Shown one piece after another: positions 30,151-36,967 of a DNA stretch of 41,071 nucleotides. This DNA comes from Pseudomonas paralcaligenes (lineage in GTDB: Bacteria; Pseudomonadota; Gammaproteobacteria; Pseudomonadales; Pseudomonadaceae): the NCBI RefSeq assembly GCF_019655855.1, contig NZ_BPFX01000044.1:1-41071 (forward strand), written 5' to 3'. A program made the position numbers and the translations under genes. The notes beneath the pieces are model-generated. The model was not told the DNA's origin, searched no databases, and saw only the letters and a list, made by a program, of their open reading frames with translations. Numbering within the stretch: position 1 is the first letter of the stretch; every line of letters begins with the position of its first letter.

Positions 30151-30425
30151 CCACAGCCCAGCACCCCGACGACTACCGCGCCAGCATGCAGGTGGCCGCC
30201 GCCGGCTTCATCGAGCGCCACCAGGCCGAGCACCTGCACGACGACGCCCTGTTCGACCGCACCGTGCATCACCTGGTCACCGCCTTGGGCGTGCCCGGTT
30301 TCATGGCTGACCGCATCGCCTACCTGGCCATGACCGACCGCCCTGTGTGGCTCGGCATCGACATGGCCACCGGCCCGGACGTCACCGTCCAGCACCACTT
30401 CCAGGCCACTCCGGCCGCCCGTTAA
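30147..30425 (+). CDS. Unknown early protein
   Basis: 92 residues from the ATG overlapping the ogr stop (ATGA). Soluble; helical N-terminus (YRASMQVAAAGFIERHQAEH), histidine-rich middle (TVHHLVTALGVPGFM). No family recognised. Coupling to ogr suggests co-expression but not a shared function. Confidence 0.65.
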   Translation: MTTAQHPDDYRASMQVAAAGFIERHQAEHLHDDALFDRTVHHLVTALGVPGFMADRIAYLAMTDRPVWLGIDMATGPDVTVQHHFQATPAAR

Positions 30426-30493
30426 CCCGAACCCCAGCCCTGCCCGCTTCGCGTGGGTTTGGGCGAGTTACACCCGCGATCCGAGGTCGCCCC

Positions 30494-30727
30494 ATGCAGA
30501 ACGCCATCGCCCTTCAGCTGAACATGCCACGGCCCGTAGCCGAGGCCTGGCTCGCCTGCCTGCGAGCCGACCTGCAGAAGTGCCTCACCGAGCACTGGTA
30601 TGACGACCGCTACCGCACCGTCCCAGCTCCCCTGCGTAGCGCGCGAATCCTCGACGACTACCCGGCACTTGCCGGCCACAAACGCACCATAGGCGCGCTG
30701 AAAGCCGCCCTGGCCAACCAGCAGTAA
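30494..30727 (+). CDS. Unknown early protein
   Basis: 77 residues from the ATG at 30494, with GAGG nine bases upstream. It begins MQNAIALQLNMPRPVAEAWLACLRADLQKCL and is predicted fully helical. The 68 bp before it holds no other gene. No family recognised. It lies just ahead of the primase-helicase gene. Confidence 0.6.
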   Translation: MQNAIALQLNMPRPVAEAWLACLRADLQKCLTEHWYDDRYRTVPAPLRSARILDDYPALAGHKRTIGALKAALANQQ

Positions 30728-30734
30728 GGCCCCC

Positions 30735-33467
30735 ATGAAGTCCATGCCCAACGACATCCGCCAGGAGGTGCTACGCCGCCTGGCGGACCAATACGGCCTC
30801 AAGCACCGCGACGGCACCCTCTACATGCGCAAGGGCAAATGCCCGGCATGCGGGAAAAAGGAGCTGTACTCCCGCAGCGACGAGCCCTGGTTCATCAAGT
30901 GCGGCCGCCCGAGCAAGTGCGGCCAGCAGTGGCACGTCAAAGAGTTGTTCGACGACCTGTTCGACGACTACAGCAAGCAGCACCCCGCCACAGAAAAGGA
31001 GCCTGCCGCCTCGGCCAACGCCTACTTGCAGTGGGCGCGCGGCTTCGACCTGAACCTGGTCAAGGGCTGGTATACCCAGGAGAACTACTACAGCCGCGAC
31101 CTGGGCTTCGGCAGCGCCACCGTGCGCTTCCCCTTGGAGCACGGCGGCTACTGGGAACGGCTGATTGACCGGCCCCACCGCTTCGGGAAACTGAAGGCCC
31201 GCTTCGCCCCGGGTAAATCGCCCAGGGGCTACTGGTGGTGCCCGCCCAGCATCGACCTGCTGGAGGTGGACGAACTGTGGATCGTCGAGGGCATCTTCGA
31301 CGCCATCGCCCTGCTGCACCACGGCATCGCTGCCGTTTCCGCCATGAGTTCCGTGGCCTTCCCCTTCGAGTCGTTGAAGGCCCTGGTCAAGGCCCGCACC
31401 GAGGCGGACAAGGAGCTGCCCACGCTGGTCTGGGCGCTGGATAACGAACCCGGGGCACACCACTACACCCGCAAGCACGCCGCCATGGCCCGCGAGTTGG
31501 GCTACCGCTGCGAGGCGGCGCAGATCCCGCAGCGCGACCGGAAGGCCGACTGGAACGACCTGCACCAGCGCTGGATGTTCATCGACGAGCCCAAGCGCTC
31601 CGACGTGCGCGCCCAGGACCTCAAGGCGGCCCGCTACCACGGCGCGCTGCTGCTGGCCGAGAACGCCAGCGAGAAAGCCCTGCTCATGTACGACTGGCGC
31701 GAGCAAGGCGAATTCCACTTCGGCTTCGACAACCGCCTGTACTGGTTCAAGCTCGATCTGGAGAAATTCAACCAGGCCATGCGCGGCCTGGAAGACAGCG
31801 ACGACCACGACGAAAAGCTGCTCAACACCAGGCAGATGCGCGAGAAGGCGCTACGCCAAGCCGGCTGCGTGGTGGAAATCGCCAACTGCTACCCCCAGGC
31901 CCTGTACTTCCAGCGCAACGAGATTACCGACGAGTCCTGGTACTACTTCCGCGTCGACTTCCCCCACGACGAGCCCACCGTCCGCAACACCTTCACCGGC
32001 GGCCAGGTCGCCGCCGCCAGCGAGTTCAAGAAACGTCTGCTCGGCATGGCCGCCGGCGCCGTGTTCACCGGCAGCGGCGCCCAGCTCGACAAGATCATGA
32101 AGGAACAGCTTTTCGGCCTGAAAACCGTCAAGACCATCGACTACATCGGCTACAGCAAGGAACACGCCTGCTACGTGTTCGGCGACCTGGCCGTGCGCGG
32201 CGGCGTGGTGGTGCCGGCCAACGCGGAGGACTACTTCGAGTTCAAGGACCTGCGCCTCAAGACCCTGCAGAAGTCGATCAAGCTGGCCATCGCCCGTACC
32301 GACGAGGGCTACAGGCCGGAATGGCTCGACTGGTTGTGGACGTGCTTTAACACCCAGGGCGTCATCGCCCTGGCCTACTACTTCGGCTCCCTGTTCTGCG
32401 AGCAAATCCGCGCCGAGTTCCAGTCCTTCCCCTTCCTGGAGGTGACCGGCGAGGCCGGCGCCGGCAAGTCCACCCTGCTCATGTTCCTGTGGAAGCTGCT
32501 CGGCCGCCCGGACGAGGAAGGCAAAGACCCCTCGAAAATGTCCAAGGCGGGCCTGCGCCGCTGGCTCAGCCAGATATCCGGCATGCCGGTAGTGATGCTG
32601 GAGGCGGACCGCAGCGACGACAAAGGCAACGCCGCCAAGGCCTTCGACTGGGACGAGTTCAAACCCCTGTTCAACGGCGGCAGCCTGGGCGTAACCGGCG
32701 TGAAGACGGCGGGCAACGAAACCCACGAACCGCCCTTCCGCGCGGCCCTGGTGATCAGCCAGAACGCCACCGTAGTGGCCTCCGAAGCCATCCTGACCCG
32801 CATCGTGCGGCTGCACTTCATCCGCCCCGAGGTCACCAGCGCCAGCCGCGCGGCGGCCGACAACCTCAACCTGCTGCAGGTCGAGGACGTCAGCCACTTC
32901 CTGCTGATGGCCGTGAAGATCGAACAGAAGGTCATGGAGGTGTTCCGCGAGCGGGTCCGGGTCTACGAACAGGAGCTGCGCGCCCTGCGCGAGATTCGTA
33001 TCGAGCGGATCATCAAGAACCACGCGCAGCTGATGGCCCTGGTCGACGCCCTGTGCCTGGTGGCCCCCCTTCCCGACCGGCAACGGGATGCCGTCATCCG
33101 CGAGCTGAGCGCCATGGCCGTGGCCCGCCAGCACGCCGTCAACGCCGATCCGCAGGAAGTGGCCGAGTTCTGGGAGGTGTTCGACTACCTGGAATCGCTC
33201 CACGACCACCCGATGGTCAACCACAGCAAGAAGCCCGAGCGGATTGCCATCAACCTCAACGAGTTCTGCGAGCGGGCCGCCGAGCACAAACAGCGGCTGG
33301 CCGACGCCACCACCCTGCGCACCCTGCTGGTCAACAGCCGGTCCCGCGCCTTCATCGACAAGAACCTGGCCGTGGACAGCGCCGTCCGCGCCGCCTTCAA
33401 CGCCCGAAATACCGAGTTCAACCAGCGCGCCACCACCGTGAAGTGCTGGGTGTTCAAGGCCACCTAA
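30735..33467 (+). CDS. TOPRIM primase-helicase replication protein
   Basis: 910 residues. Order: zinc finger at residues 36-62 (CPAC, then two more cysteines in KCGRPSKCG); TOPRIM-type domain at about 178-265 with the catalytic acid in IVEGIFDAI (Glu185) and the acidic motif ALDNEPG (236-237); then an SF3/AAA-type helicase with Walker A GEAGAGKST (572-580) and Walker B MLEADRS. The C-terminal ~150 residues are helical. Such proteins synthesise primers and unwind the origin, in the style of P4 alpha. P2 gpA, the rolling-circle nicking protein, is absent, so this phage should replicate by a different route, probably from an origin such as the iteron island at 188-460. Confidence 0.88.
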   Translation: MKSMPNDIRQEVLRRLADQYGLKHRDGTLYMRKGKCPACGKKELYSRSDEPWFIKCGRPSKCGQQWHVKELFDDLFDDYSKQHPATEKEPAASANAYLQWARGFDLNLVKGWYTQENYYSRDLGFGSATVRFPLEHGGYWERLIDRPHRFGKLKARFAPGKSPRGYWWCPPSIDLLEVDELWIVEGIFDAIALLHHGIAAVSAMSSVAFPFESLKALVKARTEADKELPTLVWALDNEPGAHHYTRKHAAMARELGYRCEAAQIPQRDRKADWNDLHQRWMFIDEPKRSDVRAQDLKAARYHGALLLAENASEKALLMYDWREQGEFHFGFDNRLYWFKLDLEKFNQAMRGLEDSDDHDEKLLNTRQMREKALRQAGCVVEIANCYPQALYFQRNEITDESWYYFRVDFPHDEPTVRNTFTGGQVAAASEFKKRLLGMAAGAVFTGSGAQLDKIMKEQLFGLKTVKTIDYIGYSKEHACYVFGDLAVRGGVVVPANAEDYFEFKDLRLKTLQKSIKLAIARTDEGYRPEWLDWLWTCFNTQGVIALAYYFGSLFCEQIRAEFQSFPFLEVTGEAGAGKSTLLMFLWKLLGRPDEEGKDPSKMSKAGLRRWLSQISGMPVVMLEADRSDDKGNAAKAFDWDEFKPLFNGGSLGVTGVKTAGNETHEPPFRAALVISQNATVVASEAILTRIVRLHFIRPEVTSASRAAADNLNLLQVEDVSHFLLMAVKIEQKVMEVFRERVRVYEQELRALREIRIERIIKNHAQLMALVDALCLVAPLPDRQRDAVIRELSAMAVARQHAVNADPQEVAEFWEVFDYLESLHDHPMVNHSKKPERIAINLNEFCERAAEHKQRLADATTLRTLLVNSRSRAFIDKNLAVDSAVRAAFNARNTEFNQRATTVKCWVFKAT

Positions 33468-33469
33468 GC

Positions 33470-33516
33470 CCGGGCGCGGCAACGCCCGGCACCACCCCAA
33501 GGAGAAACACCATGCA
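33470..33516 (+). promoter_or_regulatory. Hairpin-RBS cassette, copy 1
   Basis: Stem CCGGGCG (33470-33476) / CGCCCGG (33483-33489), loop CGGCAA. Seven bases after comes CCAAGGAGAAACACCATGCA (33497-33516), which contains the Shine-Dalgarno and start of the 45-residue gene. The loop and the SD/start segment are identical in all four copies (33657, 34900, 35919), while the stem sequences differ with compensatory pairs. No T-run follows, so it is not a simple terminator. Confidence 0.75.
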
Positions 33517-33649
33517 CGACGAAACACCGCTCCACCGCCCCAGCCGGCGGGAGGCCCTGGCCACCCTGGCGACCACCGGCCTGACCCTGGGCCTGATCAC
33601 CCTGGCCGGCTACTACGCCCCGTCCCTGCTGGCCCTGGCGGCCCGCTAA
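33512..33649 (+). CDS. Small single-span membrane protein
   Basis: 45 residues (MHDETPLHRPSRREALATLATTG onward). One hydrophobic segment at about residues 16-43 (ALATLATTGLTLGLITLAGYYAPSLLALAA) with a positively charged N-terminus, so N-in topology is likely. Start fixed by the identical AAGGAGAAACACCATG shared with three neighbours. Lies between the primase-helicase and its paralogue. Function unknown; a membrane tether or small lysis/exclusion-type protein are possibilities. Confidence 0.7.
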   Translation: MHDETPLHRPSRREALATLATTGLTLGLITLAGYYAPSLLALAAR

Positions 33650-33656
33650 CCCCAAC

Positions 33657-33707
33657 GCCCAGGCGCGGCAACGCCTGGGCAACTACCCCAAGGAGAAACA
33701 CCATGCA
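33657..33707 (+). promoter_or_regulatory. Hairpin-RBS cassette, copy 2
   Basis: Nine-pair stem GCCCAGGCG (33657-33665) / CGCCTGGGC (33672-33680), loop CGGCAA, then the common AAGGAGAAACACCATG segment (33690-33705). Relative to copy 1 the fifth pair from the loop changes from G-C to A-T on both sides. Confidence 0.75.
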
Positions 33708-34515
33708 CAAGCAAACCCCCAACTGGCTGACCCAGTTCCTGATCGCCTTCGGCGCCCCCGGCCTGGTCGCCCTCGCCTGGTGGGCTGGCGCGTTCCACGC
33801 CCAGCGTATCCGCGAGCTGCAGGCCACCTACCCCATCCTGCAGATCACCGGCCCGGCCGGCTCCGGCAAGACCACCCTCGTCTCCAGCCTCTGGGGGCTG
33901 AGCGGTAGCGAGCCAGTCAGCTACTCGGCGAACACCTGCAGCATGGGCGCCTTGCTGGCGTTCCTGGCACGCGCGGTCAACCGCCCGGTAGTGATCGACG
34001 AGAGCGGTTACGACAGCAACGAAAATTTTGACTGGAACGCCCTGCGCGATTGCTACGACGGCAAGCCAATGCCCACCCGAGGGACCGGCATTCCCGCCGA
34101 AGGAATGAGGTTCCAGGGCGCCCTGGCATTCATCGGAGGTGACGGCGAGGTACTGAACCGGCGCATCGTCAACGTCCATCTGCCCCGGCTGCACCCGAGC
34201 GAGGCCCAGCGCAACGCCGTCCAGGCGCTGAACGAACTGCAGGTCGGCCACTTCACCGAGTTCGTGGAAACCGTCCGCGCCAACACCGTGCGGGTGGCCT
34301 ACCACCTGGGCCACGTCGCCGCCTACGTCGAGAACATGCAGGACGACATGGGGCCTGGCCTTCCCACCGACAGCGCCCGCAACCACGCCCAGCTCCGCGC
34401 CCTGCTCGACCTGCTCAACGACCTGTTCCAGGTGCCCGACGAGGCCCTGCAGCAGGGCCATTGCTTCGTGTACGACATGGCCTGGCGGCACGCCGGTTCG
34501 GGGGCTCGCCTGTGA
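33703..34515 (+). CDS. Helicase-only paralogue of the primase-helicase
   Basis: 270 residues. Walker A GPAGSGKTT at 50-58 (Lys56). The preceding hydrophobic stretch (FGAPGLVALAWWAGAFHAQRI) lines up with QGVIALAYYFGSLFCEQI just before the Walker A of the 910-residue protein, and GALAFIGGDGEVLNRRIVNVHL parallels AALVISQNATVVASEAILTRIVRLHF. It therefore looks like a second copy of only the SF3/AAA motor, without zinc finger or TOPRIM. Walker B is seen as VVIDES. It may form hetero-oligomers with, or regulate, the main helicase. The hydrophobic segment is probably not a membrane span. Confidence 0.8.
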   Translation: MHKQTPNWLTQFLIAFGAPGLVALAWWAGAFHAQRIRELQATYPILQITGPAGSGKTTLVSSLWGLSGSEPVSYSANTCSMGALLAFLARAVNRPVVIDESGYDSNENFDWNALRDCYDGKPMPTRGTGIPAEGMRFQGALAFIGGDGEVLNRRIVNVHLPRLHPSEAQRNAVQALNELQVGHFTEFVETVRANTVRVAYHLGHVAAYVENMQDDMGPGLPTDSARNHAQLRALLDLLNDLFQVPDEALQQGHCFVYDMAWRHAGSGARL

Positions 34516-34892
34516 CCTCGCTCGATCTGCTGGGCATCACCCTGGGCTTCCAGACCTGGGCGGAGCCGCGCGGCTACGACATGGCCACCGACGCCGAAGG
34601 CACCTTCCTCAACCTCGAAACGCGCAACGCCTGGCTGGGCTACCTGGCCGCCCATGGCGAGGACGGATGCAAGCCGGTCGGCCAGCAGCTGTACGCCCGC
34701 ATGAGGCCTGGCGGCCGCTACGCCCACCAGACGGACAAGCTGTTTCCGGTCCGGGTCGGTAAGGCGCCCTATGACGACTACGTGGTCCACGGCGGGCCTG
34801 GCGGCGTGTACGCGCGGCGCGACGTGCACTTCTTCGTCCTGGTCGACGGCAAGCCCATGCGCCTGGACGGCAAGCCCATCAACGCCCGCTGA
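34512..34892 (+). CDS. Unknown early protein
   Basis: 126 residues from a GTG at 34512 overlapping the previous stop (GTGA). Soluble, Gly/Tyr-rich (FQTWAEPRGYDMATDAEG; YARMRPGGRYAHQTDKL), beta-rich in the C-terminal half (VHFFVLVDGKPMRLDGKPI). No family recognised. Lies directly after the helicase paralogue and before hairpin-RBS copy 3. Confidence 0.65.
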   Translation: MTSLDLLGITLGFQTWAEPRGYDMATDAEGTFLNLETRNAWLGYLAAHGEDGCKPVGQQLYARMRPGGRYAHQTDKLFPVRVGKAPYDDYVVHGGPGGVYARRDVHFFVLVDGKPMRLDGKPINAR

Positions 34893-34899
34893 CAGCGGC

Positions 34900-34958
34900 A
34901 GGCCCCGCCGAGCGGCAACTCGGCGGGCCTGACCCAACCCAAGGAGAAACACCATGCA
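34900..34958 (+). promoter_or_regulatory. Hairpin-RBS cassette, copy 3
   Basis: Nine-pair stem CCCGCCGAG (34904-34912) / CTCGGCGGG (34919-34927), extended by three pairs beyond a one-base bulge (34900-34930); loop CGGCAA. The common AAGGAGAAACACCATG lies at 34941-34956. Compared with copies 1 and 2, pairs 2, 4, 5 and 6 from the loop are changed on both strands. Confidence 0.75.
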
Positions 34959-35913
34959 CCTGGAACAGCCACACCGCTGGGCGCTACTCGCCATGGTCGC
35001 GGCCCTGGCAGGCGTAACCGCCATATCGGTGGCGCTGGCCATCGCCGCGCTGATCGAGGACACCCTGCTCGCCCTGCTGTTCGCATCGGCCGCGGTGGTC
35101 CTTGACCTGTTCAAGTACATAGCCTGGCCGCTGGCCCTCGGCCTGCTGGCCGTGCGCCGCAACGTGGGCGCAGCGCTGATGATGGCCTGTGCGGTCGCCC
35201 TGGGCGGCGTCTCGGGCTGGGCCACGTATGACCGCCTCATGACGTCGATAGTGACCAGCCGCGCCGAGCACCAGGCGCGCCATGAACAACGCCGCGTCGA
35301 CCTGGTGGAACAGCGCGACGCAGATGCCGCCCGCACTCAGCAGCTCGACGCCGAAGCCGCTGCCGTCCACCAGCAGGCCAACGCCTTGCGGGAGCGCGGC
35401 ATGGTCAGCCGCGCCCTGGAGCTGGAAGCCACCGCGATGGCGCGCATCGACACCGAGCGCGACCGCGCCCAGGTGCGCCGGGACAACGCCTCGCGGGAGC
35501 TGACCGCCCTGCTCGCCCAGCCGGCCAAGGCCGCCGGCCTACCCCTGCACCTGGCCACCCTGCTGTGCCTCGGCTTCGCCGCCGCGCTGGAGGTCGTGCC
35601 CGCCCTGATCCTCGCCGCGCTACGCCAGGCACCCGCCCAGGAACGCGCCCCGGTAGCTGTTCTCGCTGCACAGGAACAGCCCGAGGAACGCCCCCAGGAA
35701 CAGGCGGAAACAGGGCCGGAAACGGCCACAGGGCAAGGCCTTCCGCCAGAACTACGGCAGCTCATAGCGGGAGCAGAGCGAGGCGCCAAGGTGACCGTCA
35801 GGCAAGTGGCGAGGGAACTACAGATGGGCAGCACCAAGGCCACCCGATTGCTGCAGCAGGCCGAAGAACTGGGCCTGCTGCACAAGACCGCCGGCGGCTA
35901 TGTCGCCGCATAA
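34954..35913 (+). CDS. Four-span membrane protein with coiled coil and winged-helix tail
   Basis: 319 residues. Membrane segments at about 9-34, 38-67 and 71-92; a long Arg/Glu/Ala-rich coiled coil at 100-190; a fourth hydrophobic segment at 197-224; a Glu/Gln/Pro-rich linker; and a C-terminal winged-helix-like domain at 265-319 (GAKVTVRQVARELQMGSTKATRLLQQAEELGLL). Coiled coil and HTH may lie on opposite or the same face depending on the true number of spans. The winged helix resembles DNA-binding tails of replication or translocase proteins. Within a replication operon it could tether phage DNA to the membrane. The organisation is visible; the role is inferred. Confidence 0.7.
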   Translation: MHLEQPHRWALLAMVAALAGVTAISVALAIAALIEDTLLALLFASAAVVLDLFKYIAWPLALGLLAVRRNVGAALMMACAVALGGVSGWATYDRLMTSIVTSRAEHQARHEQRRVDLVEQRDADAARTQQLDAEAAAVHQQANALRERGMVSRALELEATAMARIDTERDRAQVRRDNASRELTALLAQPAKAAGLPLHLATLLCLGFAAALEVVPALILAALRQAPAQERAPVAVLAAQEQPEERPQEQAETGPETATGQGLPPELRQLIAGAERGAKVTVRQVARELQMGSTKATRLLQQAEELGLLHKTAGGYVAA

Positions 35914-35918
35914 AAAAA

Positions 35919-35973
35919 GCCCCACCGAGCGGCAACTCGGCAGGGCCTCAACCCCAAGGAGAAACACCATGCA
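35919..35973 (+). promoter_or_regulatory. Hairpin-RBS cassette, copy 4
   Basis: Five-pair inner stem CCGAG (35925-35929) / CTCGG (35936-35940) with an interrupted outer stem (35919-35947); loop CGGCAA. The common AAGGAGAAACACCATG lies at 35956-35971. The A-run after the previous stop (35912-35918) precedes the hairpin on the plus strand, so on the minus strand this is a T-run; termination in that direction is possible. Confidence 0.7.
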
Positions 35974-36469
35974 AGCGAAACCCCAAGAAGTCGACCCGAA
36001 GGCTACCACACCCGTGATCACCGCCGCCCACCTGCCTGGCCTACGGCTGGCCGCGAAGTTCTTCACCGAACGCGGCTATGACGAATTCACCCTGGAAATG
36101 CACATCCTGGGCGACCTGATCGACCAGGCCCGTGCGCAACCTCTAGAGCCTGTGGCGTGGATGCACTGCCGTACCGGCGCTGTAGCAACTGACTTGACGA
36201 AACGAGCGATGGAGGAAGGTGCCGTTCCGACCGGGTACGACCTGCCGCTCTACCTCAATCCCCAACCAGCAGCCAAGCATCCCTGGATCAGCATCGAAGA
36301 TCAGCGGCCGGACGAGCACAAGGCCAACTATCTGTGCCTGTTCGCTGATGGCCATCAGCAGGTAACCGAATGGCTGCTGGACGATACCGAAGGCTGGTGT
36401 TTCTGGTATGGCAACCCCACTCATTGGATGCCCCTGCCGCCGGCTCTATCGCAAGGGGGTGCCCAATGA
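35969..36469 (+). CDS. DUF551-like domain protein
   Basis: 166 residues. The C-terminal third has the DUF551 pattern (WISIEDQRPDE, VLLF-like strand, WYGNPTHWMPLPPA). The N-terminal half is helical (LRLAAKFFTERGYDEFTLEMHILGDLIDQA). DUF551 proteins are frequent in phage early regions, with no assigned reaction. Start set by the shared SD/start cassette; stop overlaps the Arc-like gene by four bases. Confidence 0.75.
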   Translation: MQAKPQEVDPKATTPVITAAHLPGLRLAAKFFTERGYDEFTLEMHILGDLIDQARAQPLEPVAWMHCRTGAVATDLTKRAMEEGAVPTGYDLPLYLNPQPAAKHPWISIEDQRPDEHKANYLCLFADGHQQVTEWLLDDTEGWCFWYGNPTHWMPLPPALSQGGAQ

Positions 36470-36777
36470 GCACCATGCGCGGGCAATCCCGCACAGCTGA
36501 CAAGTTCGTTCTGCGGCTGCCGGACGGCATGCGTGGCCGGATCGAGGAGCTAGCCGACTCGAACCATCGCAGCATGAACGCCGAAATCATCCGCAGGCTT
36601 GAGCGCTCGTTCATCACCACCGACCTGGTCGCCCAGCAGAACCAACTGATCGCCCACTTGCAGTCAACCATTGCCATTCTGTGCCGCACCGCAGAAAGCG
36701 AAGGCGCCGGTCCCGATCTGCGCGCAGTCATCGACGCCGTTCACACCGCACGCCGTGGGGAGGTGCCCCATGCGTGA
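36466..36777 (+). CDS. Arc-like ribbon-helix-helix protein
   Basis: 103 residues from the ATG overlapping the previous stop. RHH fold at about 11-52: DKFVLRLPDGMRGRIEELADSN then MNAEIIRRLERSF, the Arc/Mnt pattern in which the FVLRLP strand contacts DNA. The C-terminus is a helical extension. It could regulate the early operon or a promoter inside it; target not identified. Confidence 0.85.
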   Translation: MSTMRGQSRTADKFVLRLPDGMRGRIEELADSNHRSMNAEIIRRLERSFITTDLVAQQNQLIAHLQSTIAILCRTAESEGAGPDLRAVIDAVHTARRGEVPHA

Positions 36778-36967
36778 ACGCCCAACCATGGCCAGCCACC
36801 GCCTGGACCTGTCCAGCATCTGCGATATCTGCGGCAAAGCTCGGTCGACCCGCAAGCATGCCCGCTGCAGCCGCATCCGCCAGCAGACCAAGCAGGCCGA
36901 GTGGGAAGCCCTGCAGGCCGAGAAAGCCGCCGCACGCGAAGCACGGGGGCGCCGCTATGCTCGTTAA
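36770..36967 (+). CDS. Small Cys-pair protein (putative zinc ribbon)
   Basis: 65 residues from the ATG eight bases before the Arc-like stop. Contains CDICGKARSTRKHARCSRIRQQ, i.e. C-x2-C followed by one more Cys and a His, then a basic, alanine/glutamate-rich helix. Nucleic-acid binding is likely. Its last bases overlap the methyltransferase start. Confidence 0.6.
   Translation: MRERPTMASHRLDLSSICDICGKARSTRKHARCSRIRQQTKQAEWEALQAEKAAAREARGRRYAR

Noticed and set aside
32489..33511. Long frame in the primase-helicase 3' half
   Set aside because: An out-of-frame shadow; only its last 45 codons, from the ATG at 33512, form a believable gene.
33512..35973. Hairpins before each gene as simple Rho-independent terminators
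   Set aside because: No T-run follows on the plus strand, and each hairpin is followed at once by the same SD and start codon; copy 4 could terminate minus-strand transcription only.
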